A stretch of 64,000 nucleotides of DNA from Chrysoperla carnea. Lineage: Eukaryota; Arthropoda; Insecta; Neuroptera; Chrysopidae. This document shows positions 10,589 to 22,771 of the stretch, piece by piece; positions within the stretch are counted from its first letter, which is position 1; each line of letters opens with the position of its first letter. Under the pieces are notes generated by a model. The model was given only the letters and a program-made list of their open reading frames with translations, searched no databases and had not been told where the DNA came from. The stretch is from contig NC_058342.1 of assembly GCF_905475395.1 (NCBI RefSeq), positions 37,132,640 through 37,196,639 on the forward strand. Direction: 5' to 3'. The position numbers and the translations under genes were made by a program.

Positions 10589-13500
10589 TCAGCATGCACA
10601 TGATTTTCCGCCACTTGATACTGATTTTTCTGAACCACTGTTTGTACCATTTTTACCATCCAATGCAAATATTTCGTTATCTTTTTTCGAATCATTTCCA
10701 TGTAATAATTTATCATTTAGAAGTATCTAGAAAATACAATTATCGTTAATTAGTTTCAAATTTTCCATTATAAAGTTTGTTCCACTTTAAACAAATTAAG
10801 ACGAGCAATCTTTTTCTTCTGGTTTTAAGATTTTCTTGAAAAACGTACAGGGTGATACAGATAATCAGACAAGACTTTTCGGCGTTTGTAGGCCACCAAT
10901 TTCTCTAAGGAAAAATATTCTTAAGAAATTTTATTTGGTGAGTCTTTTAGCAAAATAATCCTTCTCTCAGGGGAAAAAAAAGCTTGGCCGTTAAAGAACA
11001 AGCTGAGCATCAATCCGCACCAAATGGTCAGCCCTGATAAAATAATCCGATTGAAATCTATAATTCATTCCGATTGAATTCCAATTCAATCCAATAGAAC
11101 CCAATATGAAATTTCCAATTCGATCCCATTCATGAATTGCAACCAATTGGAAATTTCCGACTTGTGAATCGGAATTCAATCGGAAAATTTTATCCAAATA
11201 AACCCAATTCATTTAAATTAAATTTCGATTCAAAATTATAATTGGTTTCTATTGGAATCAATCGAAACTTTTTTTACAATTGAATTGATTTTTTATCAGG
11301 GAGGTTGGATCGCTCAAACTTTGTTGGATTTCTCCAAATATGTAAGCTCTGAAAGAATCCTGCTGGCAAGGTAATTGAATTGATTTAGTTGGATCGTTTA
11401 AAATGGAATGCTGGAATAGTTTTTCTTTTGGTAAATTACTTTTTTGACATTTACCTTATTGACTAATGACCTAGCAGCCTCTTCAATATTAATATTTTCT
11501 TTAGCTGAGGTTTCATACCATCCAGCAAATCCTTTTTCCTTACAATATTCATCCATTTTAGCTGGCGTATTTACTAAACCTTCTTTCTGTTGATCACACT
11601 ACGGGGGCACAAAACAAAAGATTTTAAGAATTAATTAAAGTTTTTTTGAATCGGTCAACAGGTCATTTGGATTCACTTACTTTATTCGCTAATAAGATGC
11701 ATGGAATTGGTGAGCCATCAGCTAATTGAACTTTGGAATCTAAATCCTGTTTCCATTTTACAACAGCATCAAAAGTAGCCACACGTGTTACGTCGAATAC
11801 TATAAACGCCCCTACGGCTTCTTTGTAGTAAACTCGAGTCATGTTTCCAAAACGTTCTTGACCTACAAAACAAATCGTAAAATTTAAACTTCAAATCAAA
11901 AATCACGACTGCATTAACGGTGGTAAAATCATATATACAGAATGATCCAAAACAAAAGTATACACTTTTTTATGCCTGTAAACCAAAATTCGTGAGCAAA
12001 TGTAGAAACCAGCCGTTTATCGAAAATGTCAATATTGTTAACCATTATGATCCGTCACTTGACGAACAGCTGCTCGGTTTGCCCGCCCTTGGATCGGGAA
12101 CTGCCTCCTACAGAGTGACAGGTCGTTCTCAAGGAGGGCCCAAAGGACTCTTGGTCTAGGTGCTAGGAACCCATTTGCGGTACCCCTCTTTTGTTTTATT
12201 ATTATTATGCTTATAATTACCTGCGATATCCCATAATTGTAAGCGTATAATGGTATTTGCATCCCAATTTAATACTTTCAATGCAAAATCAACTCCAATG
12301 GTGGCACGATAATGTTGTGAGAAGAATTGATGTACATATCGTTTGATTATCGATGTTTTGCCGGTACCTAATTCACCAATCACCAATATTTTGTACAAAT
12401 GTTCACGTCGTTCTGTACCAGCTTCAATCATACTTGACTAAAACAACAAATTAAAAAACTATAGAAAAATTTGAGGTTATTAATTGTTAAAATACGACTG
12501 GGGACTGAGCACAGTGATGATCTTATACAAAGTGTTCTATTATTGATAACAGAAACTTATACCAGTAAATTGAGCTTATCAAGACAAATGGAAAAGCTAT
12601 GAACCAAATTTCGATCCGAGGCCTACTTCGGGAGATATGACTATGGGAAAAATAGAAAGATTTATGAATTCACAGACCAATCAAATTCATTAACCGAAGT
12701 AGGTGTGTGTTACTTTTTACAGTAAATGATTTGTCTTGATAAGTTCAATTTACTGGTATAATTTTCTGCTATCAATAATAGAACACCCCGTATATTTTTT
12801 AAAGTGTACAATGTGTTTCAGGTAGAATGGATAACGATTTTTTAGGTTAAAAGAATCAACATTAAAGAAAAATTTAGAAAAAAAAATATTTTCTTGGAAC
12901 ACACTGAATGATACATAAATGTTTAAAAGAACGAGACCTCTATTTATAAAAACTAAAAAAAAATTAAGATGAAATTCTCAAGTTACCCAAGCCAAGTCGG
13001 TCTTTTAACACCTATACCAAAATTTTTTGCGTAGCATCAATAGTTTTAAGCGTTACAAACTTGGGACTAGACTTAGTAGATCTTGATATACGGAATGTTC
13101 GATTTACATCCAGCCATATAAGTATCATGAGTATGACAGTATACATGCCTTAAGCAATGCATCTAAGTGAGAGGTATTATATACATGTGTCGAGATAGTG
13201 TTGTAAGACGCTTGGAGAGTGGAAGTTTCTTAGTTGAATAGATGAACTAGAACAGATAAGCCACGAATATCTTTGATACCTCTTACTTAGATGCATTACT
13301 TAACGCATGTACTCTGTCATACTCGTGATATTTGTATGACTAGATGTAAATCGAATACACAAGGTATAACTCGAATATATTCGTTTTTTAAACTTTTCTA
13401 AATTATTCAACATACATAGTATTTAAACAGTTAACTCAATTGTTGATTTTCAATAGTTTTTTTATTGCTTCAATATACTTCTCAGACAATTAATATAGAT

Positions 13501-13618
13501 ATTGACTCAATAAATATTAAATATGTTAGTCAAGTAAAAATAAAGAATGAGTTAGAAATCTTATTCAGTACGTGTACCATGTATTTAAAAAGAATGTTAC
13601 CTCATCTTCGTCAAACAT
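10589..13618 (-). CDS. Rab32: Rab32/Rab38-family small GTPase, 5 exons, 232 aa
   Basis: Minus-strand exons are 13601-13618, 12221-12437, 11681-11862, 11455-11598 and 10589-10726; phases agree at every junction and the total is 232 codons plus TGA. The protein has the P-loop GELGTGKTS (27-35), switch I RATIGVDFALK, switch II WDIAGQERFGNM, NKCD (138-141) and ETSAKEN (168-174). WDIAG instead of the usual WDTAG is the mark of the Rab32/38 group, called lightoid in Drosophila, which directs cargo to lysosome-related organelles such as eye pigment granules. The C-terminus ends in CAC, a double-geranylgeranylation motif. The first coding exon is only six codons (MFDEDE), so its assignment is less certain than the rest; other 5' exons may exist. 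Intron 2 contains a SINE-like repeat with a TTA-rich tail, and intron 1 holds two foldback elements. Confidence 0.93.
11032..11303. mobile_element. CCCTGATAAAA inverted-repeat element (MITE-like), best copy
   Basis: Lies in the last Rab32 intron. It starts with CCCTGATAAAATAATCCG and ends with TTTTTTATCAGGG, so its ends are complementary. The interior is made of CAATTC, CCGATT and AATCGGA words in both orientations. The copies at 399-690 and 2617-2700 are related. It has no coding capacity, so it would depend on a transposase supplied elsewhere. Confidence 0.6.
12035..12215 (+). mobile_element. SINE-like or truncated LINE 3' end with TTA-repeat tail, copy 1
   Basis: GC-richer than its surroundings. 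It contains GACAGGTCGTTCTCAAGGAG, GTGCTAGGAACCCA and GGTACCCCTC and ends in TTATTATTATTA. Two further copies, in the opposite orientation, occur at 33084-33180 and 46503-46830. A shared 3' segment with variable 5' length and a trinucleotide tail is the pattern of target-primed retroposition. Located in Rab32 intron 2, out of frame with the gene. Confidence 0.6.
12530..12788. mobile_element. Foldback element with ~60-bp inverted ends
   Basis: The left end (GTGTTCTATTATTGATAACA onward, through TTATCAAGACAAAT) is complementary, with few mismatches, to the right end (ATTTGTCTTGATAAG onward, through CAATAATAGAACAC). The interior carries no ORF. A related half-copy lies at about 52500-52700. It sits in the first Rab32 intron. 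Confidence 0.65.
13096..13360. mobile_element. Foldback element with ~80-bp inverted ends
   Basis: The left arm begins TGTTCGATTTACATC and includes GAGTATGACAG and GCATCTAAGTGAGAGGTAT; the right arm repeats these in reverse complement and ends GATGTAAATCGAATACA. It directly follows a reverse-oriented fragment of the TTTAGTCCCAAGTTTG element family (13005-13090), so one may have inserted into the other. Confidence 0.65.
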
Positions 13619-14126
13619 AGTAAGTTGAGTTTAATAATTTATAAACGTGTAGCACAAAAACAAAAAAAAATACAATAAAAATAGAGTTATGTAAGAGTAA
13701 TAGCTGAAGAATTTAATAATTTTATTTAAAATAGATTTTAAAAATAATAATTATCTAATAATAAATCAGATAATATGAAATGATTTCAGTTTGAGGCTAA
13801 ACTAGAAAACAAACACATGAATACTAAATTACTGAATTTAAAATAATTATGTTTAGATAGATTTTTTTTTCTATTAAAACAATTTTAATTAGAATCCATA
13901 AAACCGGTTTTATTTCTCTCTGACTTAATAAAAATAAGTTAACTTCAACTTAGCTCAGGTAAAATAAGCGTAAACAACATTAGATCAGATTATTACATTT
14001 TTATAAATACCGTCAATTTTTATTTTAACTAAAAAATCTTGTTTGTTATATAATCATCATTTGTTATTATTTACGAAAATATAGACTTATGTACTCTATT
14101 AACTACTCACAACAAAATTTAAACAA

Positions 14127-14399
14127 ATATTTTTTAAGGGACAAGCTTTTATTGTACTAAAAAGTAGAAAAAAAGTTTTATCTATGAATCACTAATACCC
14201 GACTATTTTTAAAAGCTTGAGGCGCTTAATATCAAGAATGAATCGAACAATAATTAGGCATGTGGAGTAAATTAGGTGTTCCGATTTATTTTTGATATTT
14301 TATGAAATTAAACGCCTCAAGCTTTTACCATGATAAATAGATAAAGTTATCTTCTACTTTTTAGTACAATAAAAGCTTTTCCCTTAAAAAGTATTTTTA
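14127..14399. mobile_element. CAAGCTTTTATTGTAC inverted-repeat element, copy 1
   Basis: The ends are complementary over about 90 bp: AAGGGACAAGCTTTTATTG and CTAAAAAGTAGAAAA on the left, and their complements on the right, ending at CCCTTAAAAAGTATTTTT. Inner words include CCCGACTATTT and AGCTTGAGGCGC. Other copies are at 15640-15862, with half copies at 34842-34942, 47384-47520 and 63500-63855. No coding capacity. Confidence 0.7.
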
Positions 14400-14900
14400 T
14401 ACCATGTATTATACATAGTATATTAAGTTTAGTCCCAAGTTTGTAACGCTTAAAAATAATGATGCTAGGAAAAAAATTTTGTCATAGGTGTTCATAAAAT
14501 CACCTTATTAGTCCATTTCCGGTTGTCTGTCCATCTGTCTGTCAACACGATAACTCAAAAACAAAAAGAGATATCAAGATGAAATTCGTAGTTCGTAAAT
14601 GGGCAACATAGGTCAATTAGGTCTTGGGTCCAAAGGACCCATCTTGTAAACCGTTAGAGATAGAACAAAAATTTAAATGTAAAAATGTTCCTTATAACAG
14701 AATAAACAACTTTTGTTTGAAACATTTTTTTATAAACATCACTGTCTACCCACGAGGGCGCTAATTAGGTGCAAATTTTATAGTATGTATTTTAACCAAA
14801 AGTATTTAATAATAAGAAGTAACTAATGTGGGGGAAATATGACCTTAGTGATGAAACTCTACTGCTCACATGTTTATTTATTTAATAGAAGTAGAGAAAG
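14400..14900 (+). mobile_element. TATACATGGTAT element family, copy directly abutting the previous element
   Basis: Shares with the fullest copy (50673-51210) the words AAGTTTAGTCCCAAGTTTG, GATAACTCAAAAAC, GGGTCTTGGGTCC, AACCGTTAGAGATAG and CCACGAGGGCGC in the same order. It has no ORF. The family has more than ten copies or fragments in this window and is the most abundant repeat here. Confidence 0.65.
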
Positions 14901-15639
14901 GTAACGTTTTCATTCAGGAATTTGAAATTTAACAAATATCTTCCGCCATTGGTTCTTTGAAAAAAATGTTCAGGGTCGTATCAAGAGTTTCAAGCATATG
15001 TCAATTTAAAAAAGCATCCTATATCTAATTTTGTTTGCAAAAAATTATTTTCTGTAACAAAAACACGAACTAAAACTATTTTAAATTCTCTTAAACGCCC
15101 AAATTAAAATATAAAAAAATAAAATTAATTTTGAATGGAACCACCCGGTATTTTGATAATTACAAATACAAAATTTATAATTACCTTTGAGATGCCATTG
15201 AACGAAAATTTTCCATAATAAATTTTAATTTTTTTTTATGTAAATTTTATAATATACACGTTTTTAAGTCCGACCCTGCCCTTTTTAAAAGACCTTTCAT
15301 TGTGTTATTTGGACTTGTGTAACGGTTCAAACAACTTTATCGGAAAACAGTTTCGATACAGATACAGGTGTTTATAGAAACTGACTAATTAGTTTAATAA
15401 GAATAGATACGTCCTGATACACCCTGTCTGCTATTTGGCGCCTTTTTAATGGTTTAAAATCTCTAGGCTAGTCTACTTTTAAATTCATTACAAGATTAGG
15501 ATATATAACGGTATAATAAGTTAAGCCTAAAAATTGATAAAACTAAATAAAGTTCAAACACCAAAAAATATTCTGTTTGAACTAAATTATAGTATGTATA
15601 GTGTGTTAAAGCGATTAACTATGTTAGTTGTTAAAATTG

Positions 15640-15862
15640 TAGGCTTTTATTGTACTAAAAAGTAGAAAATAATTTTATTTATGAGTCACTCATACCCGAC
15701 TATTTGTAAAAGCTTCAGGCGCACATGCCTAATGATTTTTCGATTAATTCTTGATATTAAGCGTCTCAAGCTTTTATAAATAGTCGGGTATGAATGATTC
15801 ATAGAAAAAATTATTTTCTACTTTTTAGTACAATAAAAGCTTGTCCCTTAAAAAGTATTTTA
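15640..15862. mobile_element. CAAGCTTTTATTGTAC inverted-repeat element, copy 2
   Basis: Both inverted arms are present: GGCTTTTATTGTACTAAAAA on the left and TTTTTAGTACAATAAAAGCT on the right, with CCCGACTATTTGTAAAAGC and its complement inside. Shorter interior than copy 1. Confidence 0.7.
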
Positions 15863-16227
15863 TATTAAAAATTTTTAGAATTATTGAAATGAACTTGAGA
15901 AATATTTTATGAAAATAAGAATTATCTTTGTGTTTGATTGACTGGAAAATTATATACTAGAGAATGAAAATGGTAGAATTAATTAAGTTGATGTATTGTT
16001 GGTTGATTCATGATTGTATCTTGATTATTCAATTATTTTTATTTAAAATCCTTGAAGTTTTCCATTCTCTTTTAACCCTCTTTTTGAAAATTCCATTGAT
16101 TTGAGGTAAATTGTGTAAAACAACATTTTTAACAAACATGATGAAACACATTTTAGATAATGACATCCCTACATGGCTACCTTAATTTGTAGTATAATTT
16201 TAAAATAATCAAAAATTATTTTTTGAT

Positions 16228-17515
16228 TTTTATACCTTGAATTTATGTAATATATATCAAGGTATACTAAGTTTAGTCCCAAGTTAGTACTAGAGCTTAC
16301 AAATATTGATGCTACCAACAAAATTTTATCAGAGGTGGCCCTAAAATCACCTAATTAGTCCGTCTGCCCGACAACACCATAACTCAATAAAACGAAAAAG
16401 GATATCAAGCTGAAATTTTTACAGCATGCCCAGAACATAAAAGAGTTAGACCGAGTTCGTAAATGAGCAACATAGGTCAATTGGGTCTTGGATCCTTAGG
16501 ACCCATCTTGTAAGCAGTTGTAAACAATTTTTCGTAACGTCACTGTTTATCCACGAGGGCGCAAATTAGTGAAAATTTTATAGTTATGTATTATATGGGA
16601 ATATTAGTTATGAATGTGTGGCTTTCTAAGAGTGGATATCTTTATTTACTTATATGACGTCAAAAAAACAAAGGATTGCGTCATCAATACTGTTTATACA
16701 TGATATTTCAACAATTAACTCAATCAATTGTTTGTTTTCACTTGTTTTTAGTCTAATTTTAAGGTGTTAATTGTATTTTGTAAACTTTTATAAACTAATT
16801 ACATATAATTAGATGCTAAGTAAATGTTAGAAAGTTTTAGAAAGTAATTTTGCTGTGGTGGATTTAAATTTCAAACGTGCTTGCTATACTACCCATGTTC
16901 TTTATACCCTGTTATATATGAAATATATCAAGGTATACTAATTTTAGTCCCAAATTTGTAACTAGAGCTTGGAAATAATGATACTATTAAGAAAATTTTG
17001 ATGATAAAATCACCTAATTAGTCCATTTAACGATAACTCAAAAACGAACAGAGATACCAAGCTAAAATTTTTATAGCGTGCTTAGGACGTAAAATTTGAG
17101 TTTGATTTCGTAAATGATCGTTATAGGTCAGTTGGGTCTTTGGTCCGTAGAACCCATCTTGTCAACCGTTAAAAATAGAAACCGTTAGACGTTCCTTACA
17201 CAAAAATAAACAACTTTTGTTTGAAAAATTAATTCCCTAAACATCATGGTTTAACCGCGAGGGCGCAAATTGGGACAAAACTTTGATGCCCATTTTCTCC
17301 AAAACTGTAAAAGATAGGGATTTGCAAATTTGCAGTTAACTTCAAATAGTTGTATTGTGTAAAGATTCTCGAAAAACGACGAAAATTTCTAGAAAATACT
17401 TTTGAAAATTTTCGAAAACCAAAACAAATGGCTACCGAGGCCGCAAAAATTGTTGTTTCAGGGTATTTTCACAATTACCTCAGTCAATTGTTTGTTTTCA
17501 CTTGTATTTTTTTTT
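16228..17515 (+). mobile_element. Two tandem-oriented copies of the TATACATGGTAT element family
   Basis: Copy one is about 16228-16750, from TATATATCAAGGTATACTAA to CAATTGTTTGTTTTCACTTG. Copy two is about 16905-17515, from ATGAAATATATCAAGGTATA to the same 3' end, with its middle replaced by unrelated sequence after CCGCGAGGGCGC. The two lie head to tail 150 bp apart. Neither encodes a protein. Confidence 0.6.
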
Positions 17516-17959
17516 TTTTTTAATTCTAATTTTAAGCGTAGGCAATCAGTAATCAATAATCAATAAAAATAGACTCAACTCATAGATTTTATGACAAATA
17601 CAAATACAATGTATTTACAGTATTAAAAAAATCATATTGATTAGAACGCTATCGATCATTTTATCGCAAAACAAATTTATCAAACATTTACAAAACAACA
17701 ATTTAGAAAATTTATTTAAAAAATAATTTTAAAAAATAACATTTAGAAATCGATTTTTACAATCGAATTATTCGAAATTACATTTGTGGTTACTTTTTTA
17801 TTGATTTCGAAAAAAACTAATGTTTTTTGTAAAGAATAACTTAATCGTATTTCAACAATACGCAATCTGAAGCGTGAAAAATCGCGCAATCCGATTATGA
17901 GTAGTTAACAAACAATAAAGTTTTAAAAAAAGTTGATAAAAAAAAAAATTAAACTTTAC
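17516..17959. other. AT-rich DNA downstream of the Ser/Pro-rich protein exon
   Basis: Contains long A and T runs. If the donor at 17959 is real this is intron. If not, the reading frame of the neighbouring gene continues to a stop at about 17852, adding 35 codons with a hydrophobic, AT-rich composition unlike the rest of that protein. Confidence 0.4.
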
Positions 17960-18928
17960 CGATCGATTTTCATTTGAATTATTCGAAATGACATCACCGT
18001 ACGCGGGTGTTCCCATTCCCTCAGACGTTGATGAACCTCCTAAACGATCCTCTGTCTCATCACCGGCATCTTCGTCACACGATTCCGTTTTCTCTTGTTC
18101 GATAAGCTCATCCTTGGACGGTGACAGAGGTTCTTTGATCGTTGTCGATGGCGATACAATCGCTATCTGTATCGGTGATATATTTTGCGCTTCCGTCAAC
18201 GTGTTTAGATAGTCTTCGATGGCCGTGGTCGACGAAGGTGGTACCGGTGGAGGTGCATGTGAAGGTGGTAAGTCAACATCACTAGACGGTTTCTCAATGT
18301 CCATGGTTGTAGTTAAACTATTTTCTGAAATGCTTCCTTCAGCTGTAGTTGTAGCTGCGTGTCGTTTCACTGACGTCGGCGTTGCACTACTGGTTGACGA
18401 TTGTTTATCGGATGATAACTCCGAGTCCGCTATTGATATCGCTGAGACAACAGATGTATCAGATTTATGTTTGCCGATACTGAGTCGACGCACTAATGAA
18501 GCTACTTTATTTTTTGACTTACTATCGTTATTTTGTTGTTCTTCAGTTTTCGGTACTGCCGTTGAAGACTTTTTCGCTTTCGATTTATTTTTACGTGGCA
18601 TTATCGATGGTGCGTTGTCACTTGGTAATGGTACGTCTTCCGGTCGAATGTTTTCACTTGATTTCGATTTGATTTTTAATTTTTTATCACTTCGTCGGAT
18701 GCTTGATTTAATACCTTCAACGTCTCTACGCAGACTGGATCTCAAAGCGGATAATCTACCTTTAGCTGAGTTTATCTTGCTTGATAGTTTTGGAGACATG
18801 CTAGGTTTTACAACATTGATCGGGTATGGACCTGATGGACGACTATCACTTTCAGTTGCTGCTTGTGTCTCATCCTTGTTTCTCTCATGCACAACACCAT
18901 TATCGCTATCTTTTACTTTGTCATCCAT
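17960..18928 (-). CDS. Unrecognised Ser/Pro-rich basic protein, long first coding exon (323 codons)
   Basis: A long minus-strand frame starting with ATG at 18928 has clear coding composition in AT-rich surroundings. It ends at the likely donor GTAAAGTT at 17959, in phase 0, or else at a stop near 17852. The protein is hydrophilic and probably disordered. It starts MDDKVKDSDNG and has a basic Ser/Arg/Lys stretch (RLSALRSSLRRDVEGIKSS, then DKKLKIKSK) at about residues 58-90, a second basic patch LVRRLSIGKHKS that looks like a kinase site, the proline run APPPVPPSS, a suitable SH3 ligand, and an acidic segment near the end (EKTESCDEDAGDETED). No catalytic domain, signal peptide or membrane segment is visible. 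Codons upstream of the ATG stay open for about 18 residues with a run of lysines, but splicing makes those likely UTR. No family is assigned. Downstream exons were not found and may lie far to the left or be small. Confidence 0.75.
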
Positions 18929-19316
18929 TATAAACAGTGCTACAACTACAACTGTGAAGCTATCTTTCTCTTTTTCTTTTTAATGTTGCATAACACAAAT
19001 ATTTGTTTTTAAAATAATAATTTTATAATATTTAATAAATTCAAATTATTAATTTTCAATTTAAATAAGGATCTCTAATCTTTTGATTGCGCGCTCTTGC
19101 TTAAACTAAATCAGTTTTTTTTCACTGTCAGTGGTCACTGGTCACTTGGTGGTTTTTCTTGCTTCACTTGGTTCACTTGTTTGTTATGTAACAATTAAAA
19201 TCGTTCCTTTTGAGTTTTGTGTCCTTGGATTAATCAAGTTTCTTTATTTATTTTTTCTATTTTAAATTATTAATTTTAATACCTAAACTTAATTACTTCC
19301 AAAATAGTATATCTAT
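18929..19316. other. Upstream flank of the Ser/Pro-rich exon
   Basis: Holds possible splice acceptors for 5' UTR exons on the minus strand (CTTCACAG and TTGTAG just above the ATG). It is otherwise AT-rich, with a short run of CACTTGGT and GGTCACT words near 19125-19175. No coding sequence is evident. Confidence 0.35.
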
Positions 19317-20031
19317 CTATATTTTAGTATAATAAACGAAACTTTTTCCTTCGAAAAAATTGTTTGCTGAATGAATTGACTTACGTTTTTATGCATTGGC
19401 TTCAGAAAATTATCCTAAAAAAAAGAGTCCCCCCGCCATTGGAGTGAAGGGGGTTTCTATCGTAAAGTAAATCAGATAACTTTTAAAAGATTTAAAAAAA
19501 GGTCAAAATGCTAAAGTGACCTGAAATTTAAGACACTTTAATTAATAAACTTCTTTATGAACCTCCCCCGCCCTTGCAAGGGGCTGAAAATGAAGACAAT
19601 GAAAAAAGACAATTTTTTGCAAGTTAAGACTTTTAATAACTTATAAGGGCGTTTTTGAAGTCGCTAATCTCGAATTTTCAGTCAAAATATTTAAGTTGTT
19701 ACTCCTACCCCTTCTTTAACCCACAAAAGTAGACCCCCGAAATAAATAATACCATTTTTTTGAAAATTTAACCCTTTTAAAGGCATTTAAGTGGGTTTTT
19801 AAAAAGCACTGATCTCGAATTCATGATCAAATTGATTCAATTTAATCTCCTCCACTTTTAACTCGTATAAGTAGCCCCCAAAATAAATTATACCACAAAC
19901 ATGCCTTACAAAGGCTTAAATTTCGCTTTAAACCAATAATTTTTTGAAGCAATTGCAAAAAAGAGCAAGTTAGTACACCCAGAAAACAATCTTTTCGAAG
20001 GAAAAAGATTCGTTTACTATACTATAATAAA
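19317..20031. mobile_element. 715-bp inverted-repeat element
   Basis: The left end (TTAGTATAATAAACGAA, CTTTTTCCTTCGAAAA) is complementary to the right end (TTTTCGAAGGAAAAAG, TTCGTTTACTATACTATAA). The interior has no ORF of note but repeats a motif (CTAATCTCGAATTTTCAGTCAAA at 19663 and CTGATCTCGAATTCATGATC at 19808), so it may itself have grown by internal duplication. Confidence 0.6.
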
Positions 20032-22439
20032 AAGGTTCCCTTGAAAAAGTGAAAAATCCCTTTAAACTTTTCAGCAATGTATTATAAAAATTCCCAAAAA
20101 AGTGAAAATTTGTATGCGATCATTTTTCAAACGATATAGGCAATAGTTAATACATTCATGTAAAATTTGTACATACATTTAATAGTTTTTAATTTTAAAA
20201 ACCCTATATTTTATTCTATTCGTATAATACTGGGTGTAAGGGAAACTAGCGTAAAAAATTTAACAAATGATTAACTTCAAGTGTGGTAAATAACCCGGGA
20301 AAAACGAAAAGTTTAAATTTCATGTCTCAAAGCATTGTCGAAACCGTACTTTTAACGTATTCTGGATATTTCAGTTGATTCACATTTAGGTCACTTTTAT
20401 CCTATGACTTTCTTTCGATATATATACGATATTGGAAGTAAAAAAAAAACTATATTTATAAATAACTTTTGGAAATACTAGAGCTTAGTATGAAATTTGA
20501 TATGGAGTAAATATCCTGAAGCCATAATTTTTCAAAACAAAATCGATATACACTTTACGTTCAAGTCGAAGTAAACAGAAGGAAAATTCAACTTACTTCC
20601 AAAAAAAAACAGAAGAATTTTCACAAAACTTTCACTTAAAAACGCACTTATGCGTACTTTTTCCAAAATTAAAAAGACACTTGGCAGTGAAACACTTGCA
20701 AAGCAACACTTGTAGAGTTATTTGGTTTTTTTAATGAATTGAATAAGTTGACAATTGCAGGTGGAATAAAGTTTTACGGCTCCGATGTTTATTAGTTGAA
20801 TTGAATGTCTTTTACTCATCAGTGAACATGAATGCCCTAAGGTTACCTCAACATAGGTATAGGTATTAGATATTAGGTATATAGGTATCTACAATCAACA
20901 GAACTATCTAGGAGACTATGAGGCAAGGCTAGGAGGTGTAAGGTGTAAGGTGCAACAGAGTTTGTTTATATACAAAGACTATAACTCAAATGTGTATTCA
21001 AAGAGTCTTATGTCATGTTAATATAGGCAAACTAAATATCTATTTACATATATCTATGGTCATAGAAAACTGGTCTAGTTGCAGTCACTCACCAGTCACC
21101 ACTAACAACTAAAACTAACAACTCACCTAGTCACTAGGTGCTGTGTACTGTTATAGTACGGCAGCGGTGGGCCTGGACCCTCCACTAAACGTACTTTCGT
21201 CATCCATTCAAATTAGTGATGGGACGAAAATTCGCGTATTTTTACCTGACTGAGCATCGCAAAGGAGCAACGCGTGGAAATTTAGAGACAAAACGCGTGG
21301 GCCGATTTTAATGATTCAGGCGTCAATCGATTTGTCTTAATCTTGCAAGTACTATTGAAGATATGGCATTAATGAAAATTCAATATGGCGACCAACAGAC
21401 GCGTCCCTTTTATGGAATTATTCATAAAATTTGTTCAGCAATTAATCCAAATTTCAGCGGATCAATTAATAAGAAAATACTCAAGTGTAAATAAGAATTA
21501 ACCTCAAAAAGATAATTTAATATTTCATAATACCATTTACCGAAATCTAATTAATATCGTTTGAAGATATGGCTTTGATTTTACCTCGAAAAAGGATGAT
21601 TTTCGTGAAAGAGTAACCAAATTGGCTTTTAGTGGCAATTTTGTTTGAATAACTAAATCAAAGTGATTTACAATTATAATCGTTCTGAGAGAAAAGTTGA
21701 TAATTCTTCCATGAAGAAAATAAGTTGGAAGGCAACACCAAAAGTTTGGGTTGGGGCTAGTATATTGTTATTGTTTCTATTATTGACAGGAACTTGGAGA
21801 AAATATATCACCAACAATAATTTAGAATAAAATCGCGTCTGTATACAAAGATATCACTTGGCTTTAAGTAAAAATAAAGAATACATTTAGATAGAAATGA
21901 GTGACGTTAAAGTGGTATAAATTGAAGGCACGAACTATATTTTATATAATAGAAGAGTATTAAATATTTCAATCCCTATTAAAACTAATCCCTGGCTAAA
22001 GCTAAAGCTGGCTTTATGTTTTATCACAAAGAATCTAAAAAGAAATAGGTATCGAAATGTAAAAAGCATGTTTTTATATTTATTTTAAAAAGATATCATA
22101 CCCAATTTAAACAATTTTTCAAGAATTTGATAATGAAATCATTTTTAAAGATTGGGGGATATTTCTTGGAAAATAATAATAAAATAACAACAATCAATCC
22201 AAAATTAACGATACCCGTATTCATAGATCAATAAACGATCTCAAATTCTATCGATAAAAATCACTTTTGGATAAAAAAATGTTCTCAATTTGCGATTTTA
22301 AACTTGTTACTCGGAGATTTTTTAATATCGCATCAGACTTGGTCTCCGAGGTACCTAGTGGCCAGGATAAACGGTATCCATGTTGTCTTCTGGAGTTTTT
22401 GGGTCTATAAAGATTATTTAACAATTTTGGATGGCACAA
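20032..22439. other. Non-coding DNA, possible 5' exons of the minus-strand gene
   Basis: No coding exon was recognised. On the minus strand there are good donors after 20594 (GGAA then GTAAGTTG) and near 21130 (GACTAG then GTGAGTTG). Each is preceded by a less AT-rich stretch, which could be alternative 5' UTR exons of the gene at 17960-18928. A short local repeat of TAGGTATAGGTATTAGATA type lies at 20850-20890. Confidence 0.3.
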
Positions 22440-22725
22440 AAATGTAATATATATCAAGGTATACTAAGTTTAGTCCCAAGTTTTAAATTGCTGAAAAATA
22501 TTCAAGCTACGAACAAAATTTTAGTATAGATGTTCATAAAATCCCTTAATTAGAGATTTAGATTAACGTGCCCAAGACGTAAAAAAATGGGGTGTAGTTC
22601 ATAACTGAGCAACATAGGCCAAAATCTTGGGTCCTATCTTGTAAACCGTTAGAGATAGGACAAAAATGTTCCATATAAAAAAAATAAACAACTTTTGTTA
22701 GAAACATGTTTTTGTTAACATCACC
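22440..22725 (+). mobile_element. TATACATGGTAT family fragment ending at a GC-rich hairpin
   Basis: Starts ATATATCAAGGTATACTAAG and continues through CTTGGGTCCTATCTTG to AACATCACCGTG, where the family sequence breaks off at a hairpin (22726-22771). Internal deletions distinguish it from the fuller copy at 50673. Confidence 0.6.
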
Positions 22726-22771
22726 GTGTGACACAGGTCTACTCAGCCCTACCAGTAGACCTGGGTCACAC
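22726..22771. repeat. 18-bp stem hairpin, GC-rich
   Basis: Arms 22726-22743 (GTGTGACACAGGTCTACT) and 22754-22771 pair with one mismatch around the loop CAGCCCTACC. It stands out from AT-rich surroundings. Function is unknown; the stem is shorter than a usual animal microRNA precursor. Confidence 0.6.

Noticed and set aside
15185-15216. Short exon MENFRSMASQR before a GTAATT donor as an alternative Rab32 first exon
   Set aside because: Its phase does not match the second Rab32 exon, and the donor is weak.
18219-18983. 254-codon + strand frame
   Set aside because: Antisense shadow of the Ser/Pro-rich exon; the minus frame has better composition and a donor site.
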